DNA from: Bombella sp. ESL0385 | GTDB taxonomy: Bacteria; Pseudomonadota; Alphaproteobacteria; Acetobacterales; Acetobacteraceae | DNA: 64,000 bases | NCBI RefSeq assembly: GCF_009725755.1 | Contig: NZ_WNIJ01000004.1 | Span: forward strand, 1-64,000 | Direction: 5' to 3' | Notes under the pieces: model-generated | Databases searched by the model: none | Told to the model about the DNA's origin: nothing | The model's input: the letters and a program-made list of their open reading frames with translations, nothing else | In this document: one piece after another, positions 9,265 to 17,839 of the stretch | Position numbering within the stretch: position 1 is the stretch's first letter | How the letters are laid out: the number at the start of each line of letters is the position of its first letter | Position numbers and translations under genes: made by a program

Positions 9265-10179
9265 ATGGCTGGATTTTTCTCACGACTCAAACAGGGTCTC
9301 TCCCGTTCAAGCGCGCGCCTTAATGCGGTGTTTGTAAAACGGCAACTTGATGATGCCACTCTTGAAGAATTGGAAGATGAGCTGATTGCGGCTGATCTGG
9401 GCCCGGCAGTTGCGGAGCGGATTATAGAGCAGTTCCGCCAGAAAAGCTTTGGGGAGGATATTACCCCAGAGGAAATCCGCCAGACCCTCGCCGCAGAAAT
9501 CTCTCGCGTGTTGGAGCCTGTGGCCCGCCCCTTTGCGCTAGACACCACAAAAAAACCCCATGTTGTGCTGGTAGTGGGTGTTAATGGTGTGGGCAAGACG
9601 ACAACCATTGGCAAAATCGCACATCATTATCATCAAGAGGGGAAATCCGTGATGATGGTGGCCGGCGATACCTTCCGCGCGGCGGCGGTAGAGCAGCTCC
9701 AAATCTGGGGGGAGCGCACGCACTCACCCGTTATAGCGGGCAAGGCGGGAGGAGATGCCGCAGGCCTTGCTTATGACGGGCTAAAGCGCGCAACAGAAGA
9801 GCAAGCCGACCTTCTCCTTGTTGATACAGCTGGGCGATTGCATAACCGCCAAGCTTTAATGGATGAATTGGCCAAAATCATCCGCGTGATGCAGAAGTTT
9901 GACCCCACAGCCCCCCATAGTGTGTTGCTTGTCCTAGATGCCACAACAGGCCAAAACGCCCTAGAGCAAGTGCGCGTCTTTCGCGACCTCGTCAATGTCA
10001 GTGGGTTAGTCGTCACTAAGCTGGATGGCTCTGCCCGTGGGGGTATTGTGGTCGCCTTGGCCGAGCAATTTAAGTTGCCGGTTCATCTCGTTGGTGTTGG
10101 CGAACAGGCAGAGGACCTCCGCCCCTTCTCCGCTACTGATTATGCCCGTGGCTTAGTGGGTGACGTACCAACGCAATAA
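9265..10179 (+). CDS. ftsY: Signal recognition particle receptor FtsY
   Basis: FtsY docks SRP-ribosome complexes at the inner membrane for co-translational insertion. The 304-residue protein has the helical N domain (about 20-90) and the SRP-type GTPase G domain with GVNGVGKTT (105-113), DTAGR near 191 and TKLDG near 251. The long acidic A domain of the E. coli protein is absent, as in many alphaproteobacteria; membrane contact must come from the N-terminal MAGFFSRLKQGL helix. No clear ribosome site is visible. It is the last gene of dapF-mtaB-ftsY and is followed by an intrinsic terminator. Confidence 0.97.
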   Translation: MAGFFSRLKQGLSRSSARLNAVFVKRQLDDATLEELEDELIAADLGPAVAERIIEQFRQKSFGEDITPEEIRQTLAAEISRVLEPVARPFALDTTKKPHVVLVVGVNGVGKTTTIGKIAHHYHQEGKSVMMVAGDTFRAAAVEQLQIWGERTHSPVIAGKAGGDAAGLAYDGLKRATEEQADLLLVDTAGRLHNRQALMDELAKIIRVMQKFDPTAPHSVLLVLDATTGQNALEQVRVFRDLVNVSGLVVTKLDGSARGGIVVALAEQFKLPVHLVGVGEQAEDLRPFSATDYARGLVGDVPTQ

Positions 10180-10209
10180 CCACCCCTATTGATAAAAGGA
10201 TATGACATT

Positions 10210-10246
10210 AAAAAAGGAGTGCCTCCATGACGGGCACTCCTTTTTT
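10210..10246. terminator. Bidirectional intrinsic terminator after ftsY
   Basis: A stem made of ggagtgcc and ggcactcc, with a nine-base loop, is flanked by six A and six T. It lies between the convergent ftsY (plus strand) and the interrupted lipoprotein gene (minus strand) and can serve both. Confidence 0.88.
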
Positions 10247-10271
10247 CATCCTCCCCTCTTAAAAAGAAGGA

Positions 10272-10655
10272 TTAGTCGGCTACGCCGCTATGGGTGGAAA
10301 TCTTGGATTCCGCAAATGTATGGTGCCAAACATGCCCTTTATCATCAAAAATAAGCAGCACTGTTTTGGCCTTCCCATGCCTACCATTAGAGAAAGCTGA
10401 GTAATAGGGAATGTAATTCTCCCCATTCTCGTGCAGAGTTTTAAACTCATACTTCCAGACCTCACGACCGCCATCAGTGTAATTAATCTCCAGCGGGTCG
10501 CCAAACATGGTCTTAACCTGATCCTTGGTTGTCACACCATCTTAGATTTTTTGATCAATCGTTGCAGCCGTCTCATTCTTAATGGCCCGATTGCCGTAAG
10601 ATGAACAACCTGCCAGCACAAAAGCCATCGCCCCTGCACATAATAATTTCCGCAT
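10272..10655 (-). pseudogene. Small BamE/SmpA-like lipoprotein gene with an in-frame stop
   Basis: Reading from the ATG at 10655, a lipoprotein signal MRKLLCAGAMAFVLAGC (lipid cysteine at 17) is followed by a short linker, then TAA at codon 38 (10542-10544). The same frame continues without interruption to 10272, giving 127 codons in all. The downstream part (TTKDQVKTMFGDPLEINYTDGG...EVWKYEF) resembles the SmpA/OmlA (BamE) domain of small outer-membrane lipoproteins. One base change from CAA or GAA would give the stop. An internal GTG at 10535, seven bases past the stop, could restart translation, but without signal peptide or lipid anchor and with no clear ribosome site. It follows purA on the same strand. 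It may be a true pseudogene, a readthrough case, or a sequence error. Confidence 0.75.
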
Positions 10656-10694
10656 CGAACTTACAATTCCTCTCAATAGAAGATTCATGCCATA

Positions 10695-10719
10695 CCAGCC
10701 CAGTTATATAACGGGCTGG
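10695..10719. repeat. Inverted repeat between purA and the interrupted lipoprotein gene
   Basis: Perfect 7-bp arms (ccagccc / gggctgg) enclose an 11-base loop that itself holds the palindrome gttatataac. There is no T-run, so it is not a standard intrinsic terminator. It could be a factor-assisted terminator, a processing hairpin or an operator. Confidence 0.5.
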
Positions 10720-10745
10720 CACTCACATAACACAATTCCGGCCAT

Positions 10746-12035
10746 TCAACCCTCAAATGGGTCTGTTACCAAAATTGTATCCTCACGTTCCGGGCTGGTG
10801 GAAAGCAGCGTAACAGGCGCGCCAATCAATTCCTCAATCCGGCGTACATATTTAATCGCCTGGGCAGGGAGTTCCGCCCAAGAACGCGCACCGCCTGTTG
10901 TTTCATCCCAACCCGGCATGGTCTCCAAAACTGGCTTCACACGGGCCTGCGCACCCGGTGCGGAGGGGAAGTGCTCTATCCTCTGCCCATCTAGCTCATA
11001 CCCAACGCAAATGGAGACCTCTTTCATACCATCGAGAATGTCCAGCTTTGTTAGCGCAACACCACTCACGCCCCCAACGCGCACGGCCCGGCGGACCATG
11101 GCCGCATCAAACCAACCACAACGGCGTGGGCGGCCTGTCACAGTGCCAAACTCACGCCCGCGCTCGGCCATGCCTTTGCCAACATCATCAAATAATTCAG
11201 ACGGGAATGGCCCTTCCCCCACGCGGGTTGTATAAGCCTTAGCAATCCCCAACACAAAACCGACCGATTTCGGGCTCATCCCGCTCCCAGAAGCAGCAAT
11301 CGCCGCCACTGTGTTGGAGCTGGTCACGAAGGGGTAAGTCCCGTGGTCCACATCCAGCATGACAGCTTGTGCGCCCTCAAACAGGATGCGCTTCCCAGCG
11401 CGGTCGGCCTCGGCAAGACGGTCCCACGCACGGCAGGCATAAGGCAGCAAACGCGGGGTAATTTCTTTAAGGAAGGCGAGGATCGCCTCCTTTGTGAAGG
11501 TCTCTGCCCCCAAGCCGGCTAAAAGCGTATTGTGATGGAGCAACAGCTCATCAATCTTCCAATCCAGCGTGTCAGGCTCGGTCAGGTCACAAATGCGGAT
11601 GGCACGGCGGGCTACTTTATCCTCATAAGCAGGACCAATGCCGCGGCCTGTCGTGCCGATTTTATGGGTACCACGAGCCTGCTCACGCGCGCGATCCAAC
11701 GCCCCATGCACAGGAAGAATCAAAGGAGCTGTCTCGGCTATCCAGAGTGTTTCTGGCGTGACGGTCAGGCCTTGCTCTGTCACGCGGTCAATCTCGCTCA
11801 TCAAAGCTTTGGGGTCCACCACGACACCATTGCCGATGACGCCAATCTTCCCCCCGACTAAACCAGACGGCAGCAATGATAATTTATACACCTGATCATT
11901 AACGACCAGCGTATGGCCGGCATTATGCCCACCCTGAAAACGCACAACAATATCGGCACGGCTGGACAGCCAGTCCACAATCTTGCCTTTACCCTCATCG
12001 CCCCACTGGGTCCCGATTACGGTAACATTGGCCAT
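10746..12035 (-). CDS. purA: Adenylosuccinate synthetase
   Basis: PurA joins IMP and aspartate using GTP, the first committed step to AMP. The 429-residue product carries the N-terminal GTP loop [16 protein letters not shown] with the catalytic Asp and the GHNAGHT signature. It also shows the [14 protein letters not shown] and [12 protein letters not shown] motifs. The ATG at 12035 has GGAAGAG upstream. It is third in the reverse-strand order serC, hisZ, purA, 49 bases after hisZ. Confidence 0.98.
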   Translation of the reverse strand: MANVTVIGTQWGDEGKGKIVDWLSSRADIVVRFQGGHNAGHTLVVNDQVYKLSLLPSGLVGGKIGVIGNGVVVDPKALMSEIDRVTEQGLTVTPETLWIAETAPLILPVHGALDRAREQARGTHKIGTTGRGIGPAYEDKVARRAIRICDLTEPDTLDWKIDELLLHHNTLLAGLGAETFTKEAILAFLKEITPRLLPYACRAWDRLAEADRAGKRILFEGAQAVMLDVDHGTYPFVTSSNTVAAIAASGSGMSPKSVGFVLGIAKAYTTRVGEGPFPSELFDDVGKGMAERGREFGTVTGRPRRCGWFDAAMVRRAVRVGGVSGVALTKLDILDGMKEVSICVGYELDGQRIEHFPSAPGAQARVKPVLETMPGWDETTGGARSWAELPAQAIKYVRRIEELIGAPVTLLSTSPEREDTILVTDPFEG

Positions 12036-12084
12036 AAGAATGCTCTTCCTTCAACGTCTCATAATGACGATCCCTACCCGCTTA

Positions 12085-13230
12085 TTAGCGCGGCAGGGGG
12101 GTGGGTTGTTCATCTTTCCAGATATGACTGCACCGTAAATGATGCGCCTCCTGCTCCATCGCACTTGATTCCCCAAGCGATGCGATGGTGGCATAGCCTG
12201 CCTCATGCAGGCTGGACAAGTCCTTCTGTGCCATATGGGGGGGAACAAGGCAGCGTTTACGCCGTGGTGGTGGCTCTGCCACCCTTAAAAAAGCATGGGG
12301 ATGAAGTGTCAACCCACATGCTGGCTCATCCCCTGCGAGATAACGCCCCCCACGTCCCAATTCCTCACGAGAATGTAGAGCAAAGACCGTTACACATACC
12401 CCAGTATGATACCGCCAACCTCGGAAATCAACCGGGTCCACCGTCAAGCGAGCCGTAGGTAGGCGTGCTAAAATCGCTGCCACATCTGCCCGTAAACGCG
12501 CCACAAAAGGGCGTAATTTATCAGGGAATGTCAGCGTCTCTAACTTCTGCAGCGCAATATGAGCCGGGCCAACAGCATCCATCATCCCTAAAAGCAACTC
12601 CGCCCATGCCCCACCATGCTCCCGCACGGCGGCGGCATCACGCCGGTCTAACGCATGGATAATCGCCTCACGCTCAGCCCCGCTAAAGCCATCCTCTATC
12701 AAGCTCCAAACCATAACAGGCATGGAAAGGTCAAAAGAGACATAAGCAATCCCCAATTTTGCGAGGGCCTCCGCCCCTAGAGCGATGACCTCGGCATCGG
12801 CCTCGGCTTTATCAGGGCCGATAAGCTCTATCCCCGCTTGGGAGATTTGACGCTGCCCCTCACGCCCCGGCGTGCCGATAACCACACAATCCCCCGCATA
12901 AGAAAGACGGAGCGGGCGCGGGCAATCCTGCATCCGCACCGCTGCAATACGGGCGATCTGCGTTGTCATATCCGGCCGCAATGCCATCATCCGATGCGAG
13001 GATGGATCTAACAAACGGAAGCTCTGCTCCGCCAAAGCCGCCCCGGACCCACTCAACAAGGAGGCCTCAAACTCTAACAAAGGGGGACGGACGCGCTCAT
13101 AGCCATGGCAGGAGAATACATCCATCACCGCTGCAAGGCCGCGGGCCTCTGCCTCGGCCTCGGCGGGGAGGAGGTCCACAAACCCCATAGGCAACAAAGC
13201 CGGGTTTGATAAATCTGGTGTCTCCATCAT
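12085..13230 (-). CDS. hisZ: ATP phosphoribosyltransferase regulatory subunit HisZ
   Basis: HisZ is a catalytically inactive relative of histidyl-tRNA synthetase that activates the short form of HisG, the first enzyme of histidine synthesis. The 381-residue product has the class II tRNA-synthetase-like core: GFVDLLPAEAEAE, RPPLLEFEASLLSG, LRPDMTTQIARIAA, RQISQAGIELIG and GRGGRYLAG. Its presence predicts a short HisG elsewhere in the genome. I chose the ATG at 13230 because it overlaps the serC stop in ATGA, rather than an upstream in-frame start. It is translationally coupled to serC. Confidence 0.92.
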   Translation of the reverse strand: MMETPDLSNPALLPMGFVDLLPAEAEAEARGLAAVMDVFSCHGYERVRPPLLEFEASLLSGSGAALAEQSFRLLDPSSHRMMALRPDMTTQIARIAAVRMQDCPRPLRLSYAGDCVVIGTPGREGQRQISQAGIELIGPDKAEADAEVIALGAEALAKLGIAYVSFDLSMPVMVWSLIEDGFSGAEREAIIHALDRRDAAAVREHGGAWAELLLGMMDAVGPAHIALQKLETLTFPDKLRPFVARLRADVAAILARLPTARLTVDPVDFRGWRYHTGVCVTVFALHSREELGRGGRYLAGDEPACGLTLHPHAFLRVAEPPPRRKRCLVPPHMAQKDLSSLHEAGYATIASLGESSAMEQEAHHLRCSHIWKDEQPTPLPR

Positions 13231-14414
13231 GCCCGCACGGCCTCTTCTGCAACGCACCCATAAGCCCAATCTAACCACGGTAAGAGGGCCTCTATATCCT
13301 CTGCCTCAACCGTGGCCCCACCCCAAATCCGTAATCCGGCAGGGGCATCACGATAGCCAGCAAGGTCATAACCCGCTTGCTCGGCCTCTAAAAGGCTGGT
13401 CATCTTCTTAATCGCCGCAGAACGTTGGGCATCATCTAAAGCCTCAAACCACGGTGCGGTAATCTTTAAGCAGATAGAGGTACAAGAGCGTGTCTCTTTT
13501 GTCGCACTGAGGAAGGCCACCCAATCACGCTGAGCCACCCATGCCTCCACAAGGGCGAGATTCTTCCGTGCCCGTGCTTTCAGAGCCTCTAAACCACCAA
13601 TGGATTCCGCCCAACGTAAGCTATCCAACGCATCTTCCACACATAACATGGAGGGGGTGTTGATTGTATCGCCGCGGAAGATAGCCTCATTCAGCCCTTT
13701 TTTATTCGTAAGGCGGAAAATCTTAGGCAAAGGCCGCTGGCTGCCCTCCTCCAACCGTTGTACGGCACGAGGGCTGAGTGCCACCATGCCATGCGCTGCC
13801 TCCCCCCCAAGGGCCTTCTGCCACGACCATGTCACAACGTCCAACCGCTCCCATGGCAGGTCCATCGCAAACGCAGCCGAGGTCGCATCGCAAATCACCA
13901 ACCCTTCATGCTGGGCTGGCACCGCCTCAACCGAAGGGATGCACACACCTGAGGTTGTGCCATTCCATGTCAGTACAACATCACGCGACCAATCGATCTG
14001 CGTCATATCGGGCAGGGAGCCATAGGGGGCTTCCAACACGCGGAGGTCATCTAATGCGAGGACATCGCGTAAATCCTGCGCCCATGTGCCAGAGAAACTC
14101 TCAAAAGAGAGGACATCCACACCGCGTTGCCCTGCTATGGCCCACAAAATCATCTCCACTGCCCCCGTGTCAGAGGCTGGGACAATGCCAAGTTGCCAAC
14201 CCTCTGGCATACCAAGCAAAGAGGCTGAGCGCGTTATCACCTCATGCAGCCGTGCGCGCCCTTCTGCCGCACGATGAGACCGCCCAAGAAAAGCCCCTTT
14301 AAGGGCATCAGGCGTCCAGCCGGGGCGTTTGACGCACGGGCCAGATGAGAAATACGGTCGTTGCGGACGGCGGGAAGGCTTAGCGGGGGGCATAACGGGT
14401 TGGTCATCCATCAT
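13227..14414 (-). CDS. serC: Phosphoserine aminotransferase
   Basis: SerC transfers an amino group from glutamate to 3-phosphohydroxypyruvate in serine synthesis. The 395-residue protein fits the alphaproteobacterial/archaeal SerC subtype, with the YFSSGPCVKRPGW start, HRAAEGRARLHEVI, the aspartate DATSAAFAMDLPW near the cofactor and the PLP lysine in TWSWQKALGGEAAHG. Two ATG codons (14414 and 14411) are possible. It leads an operon with hisZ and purA and is divergent from the sulfatase-type gene. Confidence 0.95.
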   Translation of the reverse strand: MMDDQPVMPPAKPSRRPQRPYFSSGPCVKRPGWTPDALKGAFLGRSHRAAEGRARLHEVITRSASLLGMPEGWQLGIVPASDTGAVEMILWAIAGQRGVDVLSFESFSGTWAQDLRDVLALDDLRVLEAPYGSLPDMTQIDWSRDVVLTWNGTTSGVCIPSVEAVPAQHEGLVICDATSAAFAMDLPWERLDVVTWSWQKALGGEAAHGMVALSPRAVQRLEEGSQRPLPKIFRLTNKKGLNEAIFRGDTINTPSMLCVEDALDSLRWAESIGGLEALKARARKNLALVEAWVAQRDWVAFLSATKETRSCTSICLKITAPWFEALDDAQRSAAIKKMTSLLEAEQAGYDLAGYRDAPAGLRIWGGATVEAEDIEALLPWLDWAYGCVAEEAVRA

Positions 14415-14518
14415 TACGGTAAAGGATCATCTTTTCTTAGGTGTCACACGCATCATGAGGGGTCAAGATAAGCGAAGCATGATTGGCAGAACAACGCCGA
14501 TTGCGTAAGATACACATC

Positions 14519-16189
14519 ATGATAAAACAGCCGCGCCGCCACACAAAGCGTCTCATAACCTTAGCTTGGTTAGGGCTTTACCTCCTCCTTAGCCTCTTTA
14601 TCGCAAATAATTGTGAGCTAGCACAACATAGATTGGCTTTCTGCCTTGCGAGCCTCTTTGTACCGCTATGCGTTTTATCCTGCGGGCGTTTTTTAGCATG
14701 TTGCCTCAGTGTACCATTAGCAAGCCTTATAATCGCCAATCTTTATATCATCATCCATTATCACAAAATAACCTACGATATGTGTATGGCCATCGCCGGG
14801 ACGGATGGAGCCGATGCGGCCACTATGCTGCGGACAATCCCTATCACGCCCTTTTTACTCGCCGGTTTGCTCCTAGGCGGTGCGCTATACACCACAGCAC
14901 GAGCTGCGCGTTTTCGCCCTCTCCATGCTTTAATCGGCTTTATAGGCTGTGCGCTTACCTTCACCATTGCCTTACATCGCCCTCTTAATCGCGATGTTGC
15001 CGGACATTATAATGTCGCTATTACCTATGATGATCTGCATCATCGTTACGTCAACAACCCGTATTTTGCAAAAAACCTCGCTTTTTACATCAATCTTCCC
15101 GGTTTTATTGGTAATTCCCTCGCCATTTTCGCACTTAAACAAGGCTATCAGCAAACAAAATCATACCGCCATAGCCTCACCTTTGCCCCGCATGAGCACA
15201 TAAACTCCGCAATTCTGCCGGGGCGTGTTGTAGGAGAGAAAAACATCATCCTCATCATCGGGGAATCAGACGCAGCACGCCATCACGGCCTTTATGGCTA
15301 TACAGAGCAGGACACGACCCCACACCTCCGCACCCTCGCCGCACAAGGCGCACTATGCGCCATGAGCAACGCCCATTCTGCTGCCAGCATGACGCATAAC
15401 GCTGTGCCGATGATGATCTCCTTCCTCACCCCGCAAGACCGCCGCGCTATCCTGACTGAGAAAAACCTCATCGAACTCGCTCGCGCCCATGGCTATAAAA
15501 CCTTATGGGTAGGAAGCCATGAGGGGACATCCCTCTATAATAGTCCGATTGGCTATCTCTCCGGCTTTAGTGAACAGGTCGTTCGGCCCGATTACAGCAC
15601 CCTCCCCCTCACCGTGCGTGAACATGACGATGAGAGCCTCCTCCCTGCTCTCCAACATCAATTAGAAATTTATCGGCAGGAGCCGGCGGGGCATTTTATT
15701 ATTATCCATCTCATTGGTAGTCACGTTTCATACCGGGAGAAAACAACCCCAGAGGACCGGCACGCCCTACCCCGTGCTGGGAGCTATGACCAAGCCATCC
15801 ATCATGTGGACCATCTCATCGCAACGATTCTTCAGATGGTGGAGCAGACATTACCCCATAGCACGCTCCTCTACAGCGCAGATCATGGGGAAATCCTCAC
15901 CTCACCTGATAATGGCATGCATGGGGTTTATGATGGCGGGCAAGAGCAATATCGTATCCCTATCTATTTCGCAGGCCTACATCATGCCTCTTATTGCCAG
16001 CAAGCCGAGGCACTCCGCCAAACTGATGGGACATTCTCCCAACTTATGGAGAAATACATCCTTTTAACGATGATGGGGTATCAACTCGCCCCAGAGGCTC
16101 TACACGCAGCCCGGCAACAAGACCTCATCTTACATTCTGATGGGGAGACTTACGATTATAACCGGCTTCCCGGCCCCAAAGCCCCGTAA
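14519..16189 (+). CDS. Sulfatase-fold membrane phosphoethanolamine transferase (EptA/CptA-like)
   Basis: A 556-residue inner-membrane protein. Five hydrophobic helices lie in the first 160 residues, followed by a periplasmic alkaline-phosphatase/sulfatase domain. The domain opens with IILIIGESDAARHHGLYGY, the metal and nucleophile motif of the phosphoethanolamine transferase family, and has LLYSADHGEIL and HGVYDGGQEQYRIP as later metal-ligand motifs. The family moves phosphoethanolamine from phospholipid to lipid A, core sugars or glucans, which can lower sensitivity to cationic peptides; the acceptor here is unknown. The GET threonine of EptA/MCR is a serine (GES) here. The ATG at 14519 is preferred to a TTG at 14483; no good ribosome site is seen. 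Confidence 0.83.
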   Translation: MIKQPRRHTKRLITLAWLGLYLLLSLFIANNCELAQHRLAFCLASLFVPLCVLSCGRFLACCLSVPLASLIIANLYIIIHYHKITYDMCMAIAGTDGADAATMLRTIPITPFLLAGLLLGGALYTTARAARFRPLHALIGFIGCALTFTIALHRPLNRDVAGHYNVAITYDDLHHRYVNNPYFAKNLAFYINLPGFIGNSLAIFALKQGYQQTKSYRHSLTFAPHEHINSAILPGRVVGEKNIILIIGESDAARHHGLYGYTEQDTTPHLRTLAAQGALCAMSNAHSAASMTHNAVPMMISFLTPQDRRAILTEKNLIELARAHGYKTLWVGSHEGTSLYNSPIGYLSGFSEQVVRPDYSTLPLTVREHDDESLLPALQHQLEIYRQEPAGHFIIIHLIGSHVSYREKTTPEDRHALPRAGSYDQAIHHVDHLIATILQMVEQTLPHSTLLYSADHGEILTSPDNGMHGVYDGGQEQYRIPIYFAGLHHASYCQQAEALRQTDGTFSQLMEKYILLTMMGYQLAPEALHAARQQDLILHSDGETYDYNRLPGPKAP

Positions 16190-16204
16190 CGGCTTGGGAA
16201 ATGA

Positions 16205-16289
16205 TGGTGCGAAAGAGGGGACTCGAACCCCTATGCCTTGCGGCGGTCGATTTTGAGCCGACTGCGTCTACCAGTTCCGCCACTCTCGC
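16205..16289 (-). tRNA. tRNA-Leu(CAA)
   Basis: The minus strand folds into a class II tRNA with acceptor GCGAGAG paired to CTTTCGC, discriminator A and encoded CCA. The anticodon loop CTCAAAA gives CAA, reading UUG leucine codons. It has the long variable arm expected for tRNA-Leu. Confidence 0.95.
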
Positions 16290-16382
16290 CCATATTATCC
16301 TGCGTTCATCCGCAGGTGATGACCCGCTTATAAAAGATTCCGCCACAAAGGACCAGAGGTGAAGAGAAAAAATCTTAGCGGG

Positions 16383-17288
16383 TCACTCTTTCCCGCTCAT
16401 CAACAAGATATTACGCATCGCTGCACCTGATGCCCCCTTGCCTAAATTATCTAGCCGCGCTGTCAACAATGCCTGCCCGCTATGCCCGCTCACCCGCAGC
16501 TCCATATCATCACGGCCAGCAAGAGCATCAGCGGCTAATTTTGGCTCAGACTCTACAACGCGGATTGTTTGGGCATCCTTATAAAAAGCCTGCAAAGCCG
16601 CTGTAACATCCTCAATCATCGGGACACCGGGGAGAGAAACAAGATGCAAAGGAATGGACACTATCATCCCTTGAGGGAAATGCCCCACTGACGGCACAAA
16701 AAGCGGATTGCGCGTCAACCCGCTATAATGCGTCATCTCCGGTAAATGTTTATGTTGTAGATTTAGGCCATATAAAAAGAAAGGCGGGCCACCTTCCGCC
16801 TCTTGCTGCTCAATCAACGCCTTACCACCGCCGCTATACCCTGAAACAGCATTGATGGAGATATGAGCATCCATCGGAATAATCCCCGCCTGCACAAGCG
16901 GGCGTAATAACGCGATCGCCCCCGTAGCATAACAGCCGGGGTTACTCACAAACCGCGCTTTACGGATACGCTCTGGTTGAGTCGAATCCAGCTCTGGCAA
17001 GCCATACACCCAATCCGGATCCACACGATGAGCCGTACTCGCATCCAAAAAGCGCGTCTTGGTCCCGTGCCCTAAGGCCACAGCCTCACGCGCGGCATCA
17101 TCAGGCAAACACAGCACGGTAATATCGGCCTGCGCCATAAGCTCTTGGCGGGCTTGAGGGTCCTTCCGGCGAGCGGGGTCAATGCTTAATAAAGTCAGAG
17201 CATAACGTTCCGCTACGGCCTCAATACGGCGGCGAATCCCAAGCCCTGTTGTTCCAGCCTCGCCATCAATAAATATGCGCGTTGTCAT
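16383..17288 (-). CDS. argC: N-acetyl-gamma-glutamyl-phosphate reductase
   Basis: ArgC reduces N-acetylglutamyl phosphate with NADPH in arginine and ornithine synthesis. The 301-residue product is the short 'other' ArgC subtype. It has the nucleotide loop GEAGTTGLGIRRRI and the catalytic Cys119 in SNPGCYATGA, then HISINAVSGYSGGGK. The ATG at 17288 is preceded by AGAGGGAG; an upstream in-frame start at 17315 would overlap the preceding acetyltransferase gene. argD and argF are 34 kb away, so the pathway genes are scattered. Confidence 0.95.
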   Translation of the reverse strand: MTTRIFIDGEAGTTGLGIRRRIEAVAERYALTLLSIDPARRKDPQARQELMAQADITVLCLPDDAAREAVALGHGTKTRFLDASTAHRVDPDWVYGLPELDSTQPERIRKARFVSNPGCYATGAIALLRPLVQAGIIPMDAHISINAVSGYSGGGKALIEQQEAEGGPPFFLYGLNLQHKHLPEMTHYSGLTRNPLFVPSVGHFPQGMIVSIPLHLVSLPGVPMIEDVTAALQAFYKDAQTIRVVESEPKLAADALAGRDDMELRVSGHSGQALLTARLDNLGKGASGAAMRNILLMSGKE

Positions 17289-17308
17289 CCGGGCTGCTCC
17301 CTCTGGCC

Positions 17309-17818
17309 TTACCAATAGAACGGCGTCTGTCTTCTTTCATACACTAGCATGATGTGCCCGTCCCGCTCGAACTGGTCAAGAAGGCTCATGCCAATACTGC
17401 CCAAAACAAGACGTGAAGCGCGATTATCTTCCCGCGCAACCGCCACAACACGCTCTATCCCCGTATCCAACACAAAATTGAGAGCAACAGCTGCGGCCTC
17501 CCGTGCGATTCCCCGCCCTGATGCCCATGGGAACAACGCAAAGCGCAGGCCCAGCCCGCGCCCATCGGGCCGCTCATGCACGCCCGTCATCCCGACAAAG
17601 CGATTCTGCTCGATGATGGAGAAAATACCAACGCCACGCTCGGCCCAAAAGGCGACATCCTCAGCCATCTCAGCCTCAGCTTGGGCGCGACTCCGCACCC
17701 CGCCCAGCATAGAGCCAAAGGCCGCACCATCAGCCTTTAAGCGGGCCATATCCTCCATATCCGGCCAATTTACAGGCCGGAGGAGGAGGCGCGCCGTCCG
17801 CAGCTCACTGCCTGCCAC
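17309..17818 (-). CDS. GNAT acetyltransferase, RimJ/RimL type
   Basis: A 169-residue Acetyltransf_3 protein. It shows RTARLLLRPVNWPDMEDMARL at the start, a central strand IIEQNRFVGMTGVHE, the acetyl-CoA loop with GRGIAREAAAVALNFVL, and VAREDNRASRLVLGSIGM near the end. Members acetylate ribosomal protein N termini or small molecules; the target cannot be read from sequence. It starts with GTG at 17818, just past the end of ettA, and ends 20 bases before argC. The order ettA, acetyltransferase, argC suggests one transcript. Confidence 0.82.
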   Translation of the reverse strand: MAGSELRTARLLLRPVNWPDMEDMARLKADGAAFGSMLGGVRSRAQAEAEMAEDVAFWAERGVGIFSIIEQNRFVGMTGVHERPDGRGLGLRFALFPWASGRGIAREAAAVALNFVLDTGIERVVAVAREDNRASRLVLGSIGMSLLDQFERDGHIMLVYERRQTPFYW

Positions 17819-17839
17819 AATGCGCCGCCTTATAACGCA

